In this document: piece after piece, positions 12,401 to 26,300 of the stretch | Layout of the letters: each line of letters begins with the position of its first letter | Position numbering within the stretch: the stretch's first letter is position 1 | Assembly (NCBI GenBank): GCA_013365325.1 | Contig: JABVXV010000159.1 | Coordinates: 62,001 to 126,000 of the forward strand | From: Dipetalonema caudispina | Lineage: Eukaryota; Nematoda; Chromadorea; Rhabditida; Onchocercidae | DNA length: 64,000 bases | Direction: 5' to 3' | Program-made: the position numbers and the translations under genes | The notes under the pieces: generated by a model | What the model saw: only the letters and a program-made list of their open reading frames with translations | The model's database searches: none | Told to the model about the DNA's origin: nothing

Positions 12401-15400
12401 TTTTATGGAATGCTTCAGAATTTTACAACATATGTCTTGCTATGAATGCATGCCACTTAATCGTTTCAATTCCTTATCAATCCAGGATGAATTTCAAGTA
12501 CAGTCTTTTTCCGAAACTTTATTTCGAATTTCATAAAAGAAACTTGCATTCGCTGTTATTTTTGGTCATTTTTGTTTCTTCAGCACTCAAAAATAATTCC
12601 AAATTCTTCAGAGTTTGTATTTTCAAGCTCAAATAATCTTTATCATCAGTTCCCAGCAATGTCATATACATATTTCGCAGTTCCGTCCGTGTCAGGTATT
12701 CCGAATTAGTTGCTGTGAAATTTCCTAAAAAGATAAACGGAAAATTTTTCCAGAAGTAATCAATCAAATGTTGAAAATTCTGTGAACTTGGATTTAAAGT
12801 TTCAATCTCTAATATCGTACTAACCAATAGCATTCAAAGCCTTTAGTCGGATATCGCCATCACGATATCTACAAAACGTTGTCAAAATTTGGAAAATCAT
12901 TTCAACAAAGGCACTCGATTTTGTAGATTGTTTCTCATCTTCATCATGTTCCTCGTTTACTTCTGTTAATGGAGAGGATGGTGGTAGTGCTGACGCATTC
13001 GCATCTAGAAATTTCTTCGCCTCTTCATCATTTTCTAATATTGCATCTAAATCGAAATAGCGTGACATCAATCCGATGGAAAACAGCGACCTAAAAAAAA
13101 TTAATAAATGAATTCAAAATTTAGCATGAAATCACAAAAAAAGATAAGGTCAAAATATAACTAAATCATTTATTATATAAAACAGAAAATAATCAGAGAA
13201 TTGATAATAACAACTAAAGCAAATTAGTAAGGCCACTAAATGGTAGAATTATTATCAAACATAACACCTTAGCACCATTGGTTTCTTTACTGGTAGAATG
13301 CCAGAGCTTTGCTTGCGTAATACATCCTCCTTTATTTGATGCAAATACTCTGCAACCCATACAATCAATTAATTAATCCAGTAAACCAGCCACAAATTAT
13401 ATCACTTTATATTAATGTAAAGTAAAAGCAATGACTTTACAAAGAGGCATAAAATCTTACACTGAGTATTCTTTCTTTTGACTAGAAAAGACGTCCAGGA
13501 AGATCTTCATGACGATTTTGTGAAAGGAATAAAACTTACTCAAATACTTGAAAAATGTCTCAATAATTGCTGGAGTTCGTTTTTTCCATTTGTTATATAT
13601 AGCCGCATTACATGCTAACGATGAAGCAATGATACGCATACCACCATCTTTCACTAGCTGGTATAAGCTTTCATCGAGTGTTTTGAGGAATGATTCTGAT
13701 GGATGATCCATCAGCGGAACCACTCTTTCCAACATGTTGATTACCTTTATCAACACGTACTTTATATGTAATGATAATTTGCAAGCAGAATTAGGGACAA
13801 AATTTTTGAAAACAATCGAATTTGACTGAAAATTATCGGAGGATTTCCTGAAAACTTGGACTTTCGATCCTCAAATCGCTTTAAACAGTATTGTTGTAAA
13901 CTAATTGTACCTGGTTCATAACTTGCTGCTCTGCTGGCCCATTCATATTCATTGACAGATATGGCTGTAGTGTTTCGGCATGTTTGACCATCAAATCTGG
14001 TTTCGCTTTGCTGAACAGTGACAGGGTAGATAGGCAAGCCAGCATTCGTTCTTGATGCTCCTTATGAGCTGCTGCCGCATTCATAGAAGTGCTTTCTTCC
14101 GCACTATTTATTACTTCACCGCCACCTAAATAATATAAAAATAAAGCGATTTGCACTTTCCGAAGCCAAAAAATTTGAGGAAAGAAAAAACGCTCAAGAA
14201 ATAAAATTATAATATATAAAATGCTCAAAATAAAAAACAAAAGCAATAAACCATACTTAATTTTTCGAAATAAAAATGCACAAACTAAAATCTGTATTAC
14301 CTGAAGCCATTTTGGAATCCAATGTAAGGACATTGTCCACCAATGTATCCACAATCTGTCGTGAAGCAAACAGCAATGTTCGATCATTACTTTTAAGTAA
14401 ACTGTTTAGCAGTTGTTCGAAGAAGTCCAATGTATTTTCCTTGACACATATTTGGACCATATCAGTTAATGTCATTACCTAAAAACAACGAAAAGGTATC
14501 CAAAAAAGAAATAGAAAAAAAAAACAAAAATTATCTTTTGTGATATTTCTTTCTTCTTCCTAGAACACCTATTTGAAATATTTCATAATAGACCGAAGAT
14601 AAACTCATAACTTATTGATTAGTTGAACAGAATCACGTTCACGAGCAGGTTGAAACAACAAGCTTTGCATTGTATCAATGGTTAGTTTCTTTACTCCTTC
14701 TTCATCCGATATACGACGCACAATTCGCGCCAACATTTCTGGCACTTTTTCGTAATCAGGCTGTTTTTCGCAAATTTCACGCAATATACGTATTATACGT
14801 TTCCGAACTGCTACACCAGAATCCTAAATTGAAAAGTGGGATTAAAAAATATAAAAGAAGACTCAATTTTAGCTAGAAGAAATGAAAATGAATAGCATTA
14901 ATTCCTAAACCACTACTTAAATTTAAAAACTTGTTAAGAAATGTATTGCTCAGCAGATCAACAAACATTGGTGAATGTTATTTTCAGTTTCATTTAAATT
15001 TGCAACTTCGCTTGAACCAGTAACCTTGATGCGTTCAATTAATAATGGGTAATACTGTGGAACATATTCAGGCTTCGCAATCAAGTACTTTCCAATGAGC
15101 TCAGTGGTCGCTTCACGAACCGCTGCATTGGGGTCCATCATCCTTGCTTGAACTGCTTTGCGTACCTCAGGCTGCAAAAATGATTGATTGCTCTCCAAAT
15201 GGACTTAAGGTATGACAACATGCTGTTTGAAAATGCGTCTAAACAGCTGTACAACAAAATACGTGAGTAATTTGAAATCAAGAAAATCTTTGAAATTAAT
15301 CTAGGAGCCATCAAATCTATAAAGGTATGCAGGAAGAACCTTTCTTTTTCTTTAAAAAAGTTTTCAGGTAATTCATGAAATAATAAAAACCAACAATTTT

Positions 15401-18400
15401 TAAAACTGCATGGTCTGCTTCAATGATCAAGGTTAAACATCGCATTGCTTTGGTCCTTAAGCCTACTGCCTGCTCCGCGTGTATGCCATATAAAATCTGA
15501 AACAAAGTCATTATAAGACTATTCAACAGCCTTCACCTATTAATAAATATAAATTTCTTCAAAATATACTAACATGATTTAGATATGTCGAGAACGACTG
15601 GCTAAATTCCCGACTTGAAGCCAAGAATCTTACAAGCCATAATGCATCACTATCCATCAGAATGCTACCAGTACGCCTGAAAAAAGTTATAACACAACAT
15701 AGCACAAACTATACATGATTTGAAATTGTAAACCGAAAAAAGAGTTAACTAACTAGATAACTTTCAATGATAAAAAAACTCGTTCGCTTCCATCAGTCTC
15801 CTCTTTTGTAAAATGTGATAGAGAATAAAATATGACCACAAAAAAGTAGAACTACTTAGGAAAGAATCTGAAAAGCTGAAAAAACAATTCGAATAAAAAA
15901 AGTGTGTTGTCACGCTATCTAAAAATAAATTCCCTTACAGAATACCTGCTGGTTGTAATTCTACGCTTTTTTATTTTTGAAAATACGAGCAAGTTCAAGT
16001 AGAGCATACGTTATGATTTGAATCAATATATCATCACTATTTAGTTTAGACAACCCGTTTAAAAAACATACGCGATTTGTTCAGCACGTTTCCTCATATG
16101 TTTTTTGTCAGCAGTTTTGATAAGAAATACTTTCATTATTTGACATCGTTCCAAAACCTAAATTCATATGCAAACAGCATGAAATAATTCCTTGGAGCTC
16201 ATAACTTCCTCTTCAAAAATATTACACTCAGTTTCAATTCCTGATCACTTTCTGGTCAACAATCGGTCTTGTTTGAATGATAGCGTGATAGTTACTAGAA
16301 GCTAAACTTGTTCATGAATTGTGCCTCCTAGACAAACAATTACTAACATTACAAAATTTATTGAACAAGCTATCAATATATTTAAATACTAAAGTTAGAA
16401 AGTAAATAAAACATCGTAATTAGATAAAAGTTATTAAAAGACTCGAACTCAAAAGTACGCGAACCCTGGCAGATTTCTTTTCAAATTTCCGCTTCTCTTT
16501 ATCACTGATTTCGGAGCTATTCATAATTTGTTTCAGCTTCTGCTTTGCTGATTCTGCCTCTTCATACACTTCCTTGTACCAAATACCCACGTAAAACATT
16601 ACCGCGTACTAAAAATTTCAAATTAAAGTTTTTGACATAATTAGAAATCCTAGCAATAAAAGCTAACTACAGCAACAGAAAAAACTTTAGGAAACTGAGG
16701 AAAAATTTTTCGCATAACGAAAACCGTCACGCAAGAACTACTTAAGCAAACGCAGAATACTTCTGAAAGTGCGGAAATAAAAAATCTAACTGTATGCAAA
16801 AAAAGAAAAAAAATAGTGAAAACTGATAACCAAATACCTCGATGGAAACATCAGCATCACCCCTTCTTTCAACAAGATAATCAATCAAAGCTCGCTGAAC
16901 CTTTTTCATCTTGTCCGCTGATGACATCTGCAAAAAGAACATTTAAAATGAAACGAAACTGGTAGAAGTTTAAAATCCGTTCGAATAAAATCGGCCACAC
17001 TTTGCACATAACTGGGACTGAAACTGAGGTACTAAGAATCATGAAAGAAATCACTGACAGGTGAATTTCCAAAATTTCACTTTCCCTATGCTAGGAGTGA
17101 AACAAAGAGCACGACGGAAGTCCGCCTTGACACTCTATGTGGAATGAGAAGAGCAAGAAAATGCACGGGAAAAATTGATTGGCCAAAACTGGATTGTCAG
17201 AATCACTGTTAACTTAATAATTCGGTAAATTGAACAGATCGACCAGATAGATGGCAGGATACTGAATCAAACAGTTCTGGTAAGGCTGGCAAAACTGACT
17301 TGACTGATGTGTATAATAAAGAAGCTAACGTGGCTAATATCAATAGTATCTATATCGCCGGTCTGTTCTTCCTCCTCAAGCTCTTCGTATAGCAGTGTTT
17401 TAACAACTATATCCAGCCGAACATCATCCGAAACAGTTTGCTGCATGTCTTTACGCAGCGAAGCAGTTACTGTACCCAAGTAATCCAAGCTGTAAAGCAA
17501 AAAGAAATAGAGAGAAGAAATTTGAAAATAGAGAATAAAGGAATGCACGGAAAATACAACTTTCTCGCCGAAAATTTAATTCTTATGGGGAAATTTTAAA
17601 TACCCTTCTTGTGGATCAGAACTTGACTTTTTTTATATGCTTGTAAAGTACTTAGTCTATTATATATTTAGGACGGTATTAAGGATACCTGGCAATTCTG
17701 AGTGACATATCAACATTTTTCGAACGATAGAAAGTAACTAGAACATTTCCTAGTAATGTCAAAAGCATTTCAGCAGCAGGCCATTCCGGTTTATATAAAG
17801 CAGTGAGCAAATCATGCACAAATTGGTCGAACAGGCGTCGATAATCTTCTTCCGACTTGGCTGTACATCTGCAATCCGAATAGTGATGCACACCGAAAAA
17901 CCAAACAGAAATCAAAAAATTCGCATACTTCAGTTTAAAATTTTATGTTCATTCACTTAAAAGTACGGCAATACAAAGAAAACAGAATTGGTCCATATTT
18001 CTCCCAATATTTCACTTCTTAACTTATATCTTCTGGGGGAAAAAATCCAAACTTTGAAAAAATATAACAAGCAAAACAAACCGCCAAATGAAGGCGAAAA
18101 TTGGTCTTTAACAAACTTACTTCGCTAGGAAACCACTCAGAAACAGCGATGCCATTTTTTGACATTCAACCACAGAATCTTTGACTATAGTATCATCAAC
18201 TGTTGTTTCTTCACCAACATCAAAAGGTTCATCGGAGCGCCGTCGTCGTGGAACCTTAAATAATGAATCAGATGTTATGACATCTGACTTCCATCACTTT
18301 CAACTTTCATCATACTCACTTTCTTGATCTGTTTGACCATTACAAAATCTATTTTTTGTGTGATGATACTAACTGTGCTTAAGATTCATTCAACAATTTT

Positions 18401-21400
18401 TCGCTACCAGTACGAAAAAAATTTTAGCGTAAACCAATTTGAAATAAAGTACGACATAGCAAGTTACGTTACCCTTTGATGGAGATGCGATAAGCAAAGA
18501 ATGCTGAGATATCTTACTAAAATATCTTATTTCCTTTTGTGTTTATAAAAAATATCCAAAACGATAAATGCATCATAACCACTCATACCAAACAACAAAA
18601 TGCATTAAGGAAATTTTTGAATTTTCAAAAATATTTTTTCTACAGCAAATGACAAAATAAAGCAACTGAATGCAGTTAAAAGTTTACCTTCACAACACTT
18701 TGCACAAGTTGCATAATGAGAACAGTCATGTTACTGATCCATTCATCAGCAGTCATACGATAACTATTTTTGGAAGTTTTTGTAGGAGGTAGACGATGAA
18801 CAGAGCTGAGCAAGTCCTTGAAAACTTTCAAAATCAATTTCAGATTTCTTCTTGATGATAAATGCAAAAAGGAAAGAATTGAACTAATTATAACCATCAC
18901 CAACTTGAATGATGCTTTTCCGGAAATTCTCATAACGCGAAAAAATGGCCGAGAGAAGTTTGATGGATTGCATTTGTAATTCACCAACATTATCTACAAA
19001 GAATGGTCCTGATGCCAGAGTACACAGTTGCAGAACGGCTGTATCTGTTAAGGACTGAGTACGAACCTAAAATTTAAAAAAAAAAAGCCAAGTGTTCGGT
19101 ACAATTTTCAATTCTACTAGCACTTCAAATCAACTCTATAAAACTTAAGCAGCCGAATGAAAAAGACGATTCTCACTTTACAAAAAGACCATTTTGAACC
19201 TATTTCGCATACTGAAGACTATCAGAATAGCAATATAATAGTTTTATACTCGAAACAAATAAACTTCCAAAACCAACTATACTGACTCGTCTGTTCTACT
19301 TGAATGCTTCCAACTTCTAGAACCAGATTTATATTCTAAATAAAAATGCCTTACAAGCTCAGCAAAGCATCCGACAAGTTCAGTAACACGAGTATAAATA
19401 TTTTTGATGATACGGGATCGAGCATTACTTATAGACTTCTTTCGTTTCCTGTCTTCTGCAAATAAAACAGTAAAAATGAATCGAGGAATGCTCATAATTC
19501 AAATTTTAATCCTATATTTCTAGGTTATGATTACCATTTTTTCGTCCTTTATTAGAAGTGCGACATGAGCTGTCGGATGTCGGATATACAATATTGTTAA
19601 GAAACTGCTTACAGAGTTGTATCGAACGATCAATTGGGTCTTCGATAAATACCTGAAAAAATCAAAAATGGAACTTCCAAAACAGGTTATACTATTCACA
19701 TGTCCGAAAAAAGCTTAAATTGAAACACTCATCTGTGTCATGTGCAAAACTGCATTGCCGTAGGCAAGTATAACCTTTTAATATTAAGTTATCTAACTGT
19801 CACCAAAAATATATGTCTAAATCGTCCATACCTGTTTGGGCATTTTAGTGGATGTCATTATAAGCATTGCTGTACAAGACGCATCAGCCGCACGCATTAT
19901 ACGATCACCGATAGCTTCGCGATATGCTTCACTTGAATCGTCCTCATCTTCCTAGAAAAAAATGAATAAACGGATCGAAGCGACAGACATGCCCTACATA
20001 CTGTAGTGTATAGATTTCTTTAAACATTTCTATTAATTCGCTTACAAACTGCTTGCGATTCTGATAGCTATCGTTCCTTCAAATTTTACTAAAAATATCC
20101 ACAAATATGTGAAAAATTCCAAAAATATAGGAGTAGAATGAATAACACCTATATCTTCAACAAGTCTTTGTTCTGTGAAAAATTTCTAACATAAAAGAAT
20201 GGAATAAAAATATTTACTTCATTAAAAAGGGTAATGAGTGATTGTTCCCCTTCCACGCCGATTATATCACGTATGTTCTTTTCCAGGATAGTCAAAAGCT
20301 TTACTAGACGTTCTGGATTGACCTGAATTACACTTTTAATAGACTCTCATTTAACAAAGAAGAATGAAGTAATGAATAATTTAAGCCGCTAAATAAAAGA
20401 AAAATTTAGCCAGATATTGAATAATAGTTTCTATTTATTAAGAACACAAATACGGTTTTTCGCACAGCTAAAGATATACTTTATTGATCTTCTTCCACGA
20501 TTTCAATTTCTGCGCTTCCTGCCGCAGTTCTTCGAGCTGATCTTTGTCCAGAAAATCTTGCGGTATTCCGCTATCATCATCTGCTAAAATTCGTGGCATC
20601 ACAATTATATATGTTTCTTCATATCAAACTAAAAGTGATTAGAGTGGTTCCAGCATGAGTTACGTAAGGCTTGAGAAGCGATGCAAAAATGGATAGGTAA
20701 CATGTGATGGCTATGGAATATATATTCGAAGTCAAATATAACTAATCAAAATAACGAAATCAACAACTGAGTTCAAACTTGAATGCGACGGCTAATAAAT
20801 TTATCTCAACCAATAATTCACATCTTTTGATCATGCCTAAGCGACCTTAGAAGTACAAGTCATATTACCGTTTGTACTTGGAACGAAATCCTGTTCATCG
20901 ATAGCTTCAAAAATTTGATCAATAATAGTGGTGAATTTCACATACGATTCCTTCTCTGCCATAACTGCAATATCTTATCTAAGTGGAATCACCTCAAAGA
21001 TATCTAATAACGTTTGTTAAGTTGAGGTGCATGATTTTACTTGAAATACATCTACAATCACTTTTTGATACAAGCCGTGCTATCATCCAAAAATTCACTA
21101 TATTGTTGTTCATGGTAATTTCTTCATTTTATTTGTTCAATTGTATTTTTATTTATTAGCAGTTTTTGATTATTTCCTTACTTTTGCCTTTCATGCATGA
21201 AAGTTATGCAGCGTAAGAAAAGTGTGCAAGGAATTTAAGATATTTCGCAAATAAACCTTCGTTATTCCAGCATTCAGATTCTGATTCATTTTGCCGACGT
21301 TTATGTTTTTCACGTCGTTTACGTTGACGTTCACGCCATTCTAATTCTCGTTGTTGAATCACTATAATTCAAAATATTGCAAGAGGATTTGAAATGAGTT

Positions 21401-23355
21401 TCAGCCCATAACAAAACTTGGCATTCTCCAGTGAAGGTGAGGTAGCTAAGCATAAAAGAAAACGTTCGTAAAGGTTAGTAATGGATAATAAATGGGCAAA
21501 TTCACTTTACAAATTTAAACCTTCCGTTGGTGTCGGTGGTCTCTCAGGTTGCTCAAGGGCTTTTTCTCGGACTCTTTTACGGCCTTTCTTGTGTCCTTCG
21601 AAAAATTTAGGTTTGTCATCATTTTCCATCGACCCTTCCTTGGATGTTCCTGCATGATCCGGACGATGCTCAATTTTCGTAGAACCTTCTGAAAAATACA
21701 AAAACGAGAGCTTCCTGAAACTGTAATAGTTAGAAAATACAGTTCATCAACTAAGAAAGATTACTTTCTTCCTTCTCATTAGCTTCTACTTTCTCCATTT
21801 GTGCGAAAAGTTCCATTTGCACCTGTAAAAAACAATTCATTCCGAGATTTCGGTAAAGAAAATGAATGCAGTATAAAAATTTACGAGTATACCATGTTAA
21901 AGAAAATTGCTGAATAAAACAATTTTTAAAATCATATTTGTCAATTCCATGGATAATTACTTGGCATAAGAAACTGAAGAAAAAACATATGAGTTTCAAA
22001 TTAATTTTGAAATTATTCGAAAGAAAACATACTTTTTCGTTTTGTTCTTCTTCGTATGTTTTTGTTCGTTGTCTGCGCCGTCGACCTTCACTTGGATCAA
22101 AATAACCGGTCAAAGAGTCGAACAACGATTCAACCTGTAACATGGGCAAAGGGTAAAGTCAATAGTTTATAATTTTAAGCTATGTGGATCAAATGAGCTT
22201 CGTGCTCAGTCCCTATCACTCACCATCCTGTTTGGGCAAACTCGAGTAGAGTTTCTAAATTATAATCTTCAATGGCCATATATGACCACGGTGCAGTAAA
22301 GTCCAACTGAGTCGGGATCACCTCTATTCGGTTTTAAATGAAAGGAAAAGTTACAGAAAATACTAACCATATCCTTTTTCCTGCGTATTTGTTGAGCTTT
22401 TGGTTGCTTTCCAAGAGAAACAATTTGTCGACGTAGTTGGACTTGCTGCTCATCCTCTTGTAGTGTAGTCGATTTCGGTGTATCGGAGAAAGATGGCACA
22501 CGTGTTTCGGAAACACTTGCTGTTTCCGTTTTAAGTGATTCGACTTCAGTTGTTTCCTCAGTATTTTCCTTGGCAATCGAAATTTGTTCTTGAAGTTCAA
22601 CTGGTTTTTCCTTAAAACCAGTCGTTATTATTGCCAGAAAGTAAACCATTAAATACGAGAAACCCAAAATTTACAAAAGATGCAATCGATTTAACAAAAA
22701 ATAGCAAGACAGAAAACAATGTGCCACCATTACATCCGTTTCAGTTTCGATCGAAGGATTAGATGCTACATCTATTATTTCAGGAGCTACGACACTTTGA
22801 GGAATATCAACATCAAATGCCTGTAATTATTTACAATTTCAATAAATGAAAGATGTTTTTCTGAATCCATGGCATTAAGCACCCAAAATACCAAACAATG
22901 GCTAATCCTATGAGCAGCTTGTCATTAGGAGATCATAGAGTCATATATAACAGCATGATAAAGTGAATGAACGGTCATTCTAATGAAATAATTTAGCTTA
23001 CACATCTAAACAGCCAGGCTTTAATCTCTATGTAATTACAAAATACTCCGTATTTTCAGACCTGATGGTTGATTTCATACAGTTCACGCACAAAATACGG
23101 TGCCGCATGCACATCAAAATCATTCGTTTCACCATCTTCATGTTTCAATATCCTGATGTTTAACTGTACAGTTATTTCAATATAGTAAAAATAACAACAG
23201 TAAACTGCACTCAAGTGAATAAACAAGTGTACAAGTTACAACGAAGATTGGTGGAGAAAACATGGTGATCACTTCTAGCTGGGCAAATATATCGCCTCAT
23301 CACATAGCCAGACTTAGAAGCGTACTTCCTCTTATCCAGATGTTTGCAATACATT

Positions 23356-23387
<32 letters not shown>

Positions 23388-26300
23388 CAAATGAAAAATG
23401 TCTAATATTAAAGCAGTCGGTTCTCCGACCTACAGGAATCTAAGTTTGTCATAAAAAAAAATGGAAATCCCTTTGATCAACATCTTTCCGTTCAGTGGTC
23501 CTCAATATCAAAAAAAAAAAATTAGCTAGAAACAACTAACACATCGGAAGTTTCAATTTGTGAAATGGCTCCAACGGCTTGTATTAAGACTTCTTTTTGA
23601 GTAGGTCCGATTCGTGGTACGCCTATAGTTTCACACTTCAGGTTGTTCGTGTAAGGCAAATAAAGAGACGGAAACGGTAAATGATTTACCACTGAAATAT
23701 ACAAAATTTTTTCATTAAAAGTGATTAACTGAATCATTTGACCATAAGTAACAAAAAAATCTAATTTTTTTAAAGATCTTTCGAGTTCTTTATTTTACCC
23801 TTAAAAACTAAATATCTCAAAAAAGTTACCATTAATCACGGCAACAAAATGCAACAGGTATCTGATGCTAAAAATTAACCGAAATGAAGTCAGCTCTAAC
23901 AGCAACAGGAATGTGATGAGTAATGGTAACACAAAATAACAGCAAATGATAACCGTTTCAGAATGCTACGTGTTCCTTGTTTTCGTATTATAAACGGCTA
24001 TATAGAAACTGAGGGTAAACCGCACATATGGCTAGTGTGTGAAAATCAGCCAGATGTGGGTATGGGAAAACTATCAACTTTTCCTTTCACTATGCTGAAT
24101 GGTGAGATCCTACAACTCAGAATTGGCAGTAAATCATACATTTGGTAAGTGTATGACAACCAGCCAGATGTATGGGTATAGGGAAACTGTCGGCTTTTTC
24201 TTTCATTACGTTGAAAGCTTCTCGTGCTTCACGTTGCTTTCGATTTTGTTGTTCCCGTATCGCACGCACTTTTTCTATTTCTCTGCGTTGTTCCTCAAGT
24301 TTTCGAGCTTCTTCCTACAAAGGAAATGTAAAGAAATAATTAAAACATGATCGAGATTTCAAATCAAATTCAAGAATTGAAATTTTATATTAATAAGATT
24401 CAAAAATTAAAATCAACATGACAGAAAGCCAAAATACGATTTTGTTAAACCATTTCAAGCGTTGTTTAATCATTGTTCAGAATATTAAAGTAGCACCAGA
24501 AATCAACCATTTTTACTTGGTCTCTGTCAACATGAGTAGTGCTTGACAGAGGGACAAAATACATTAATATTAGAGACGAGAAGCTAAGATTAAGCGATGT
24601 GACCACCAAAATTGACGTCAAATTTTGTTCATCAGTTGCTCTCAAAAAAACTTTTTTCACCTGCCGTTTTTGCTCTTCCAAAATTCGTTGCTGCTCTAAA
24701 CGCAGTCTTTCATGCGCTTCGCGTTGCTGCTTAAGTTGCTGCTCTTTCTGATAAGCTATTCGCTGAAGCTCTTCCTGTTTTAACCGTATTGCTTCCTCCT
24801 GCTGCTGACGTGCCAGTGCTTCGGCTTTTTGACGTAACAACTGAAAACATTTCAAAAGACTATTTTTAAATCTTATAAACTCAGGTACCCTTTTGTCTAT
24901 GAGAATTTGAAATGTCATTAAAATTTGATAAATTAACTTCATCTTGCTGCTGCTTCAGTCGAGCTGCCTCACGCTCCTGATGCATGAGGTCAAGTTGTCT
25001 CTGTTGCTGTTCTAGTAAACGTTGCTGTTCCAATTGTCTTTGCTGCTAAAATTGGAAATTTTTTGAAATAGAGAAACTAAATCACGTTAGATGTGTTAAA
25101 ATGTGCTAAACTTTTGTTTAACTATAAAACGGAAAACGAATTTACATGATCAAATTTTAACACCACAAGTCAATTGAATAATATTAATAATGCTTACTCA
25201 ACAACGTCAGTAGAAAATGATAACATTAATAATACCAGTTATGTAAAGAATTGTAATCAAAATAGAAATAAGAGTACAAATCAAAAATTTAGCACCAGCA
25301 ACAAAAAGTTATATTAATATTTAAATCTGCTATACGAGATGAACAAATATGAGCAAAACTTATGCATCAGCATCAACAATAGAAATACAAACTTGTTGTT
25401 GCTGTGCTGCTTGTTGTAATGCACGCTGATATTGTTGCTGCTGTAGGACCACTTGCTGTTGCGCAAAAGTCTGTAAACAAACAGAAAAAAAGATTAAGCT
25501 AAAATTTTGATAGCCTAACCAATTAAAATATGCAACCAACTATGAGAAAATAGCAGTAAATTAAATAGTTGAAATTATTAACAGCAAATTAATCAATCAA
25601 AGTGAACGATATTGCTTTAATAAGAAAGTGATTAGTTAATAATAATCTAATAACCTGAAGAGCTCCAATCGAATCCTTTTCCTTTAATTAAACCAAATTA
25701 TTAGCAGTGATTTCTCGTAAATGAAAAGAAATCAATCTCCCTGCTAAGTGAAGACTTAATTGGCTACAGCGGTGAGGAAGTGATAACTGATTCTACAATC
25801 TAATTTAAACTGCCGTACTATTAATTGCGATTTACGAGAACAACAATAAATCTCTAATTTCATCTTCAAAGATTAACTGTAAAAGCACAGCAATGTATTT
25901 ATGTACTGAAGCATTTGGAACAACAAAATCCATAGCTCATATAACAATTTGCAGAATATTAAACTAATGACCAAGTAATAGGCAATCTAAATAATCGGAA
26001 TTAAATAATAATAGATGAAATTATTAATCAATTACCATTAATCAGTCAGTTTTTCTCAACTTCAATAAAATGTACTTTTCAGAACTTACTTGTGACTCAT
26101 GAAGACCTAAACTGCGCTGATGATTTTGCAATGCTTGCTGCTGCTGTTGTTGCTGTTGCATAACTTGCAACAGATGCTGCTGCTGTTGGAATGTCTGAAT
26201 ATCCATCGGATGCTGTTGCAACATCTGTAACAGTGATTCAATTTTTTCTAATACAATAATTATTGCTCCAAACAGTCAGACTTAAATTTTCGAAAAAGTT

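Noticed and set aside
23359..23387. Poly-A tail of a retroposed gene
   Set aside because: No coding or repeat-like sequence adjoins the A-run and no target duplication was seen; long homopolymers recur across the window.
25390..26230. Expandable CAG trinucleotide repeat
   Set aside because: Gln codons alternate CAG and CAA and are interrupted by other residues, so there is no long pure repeat.
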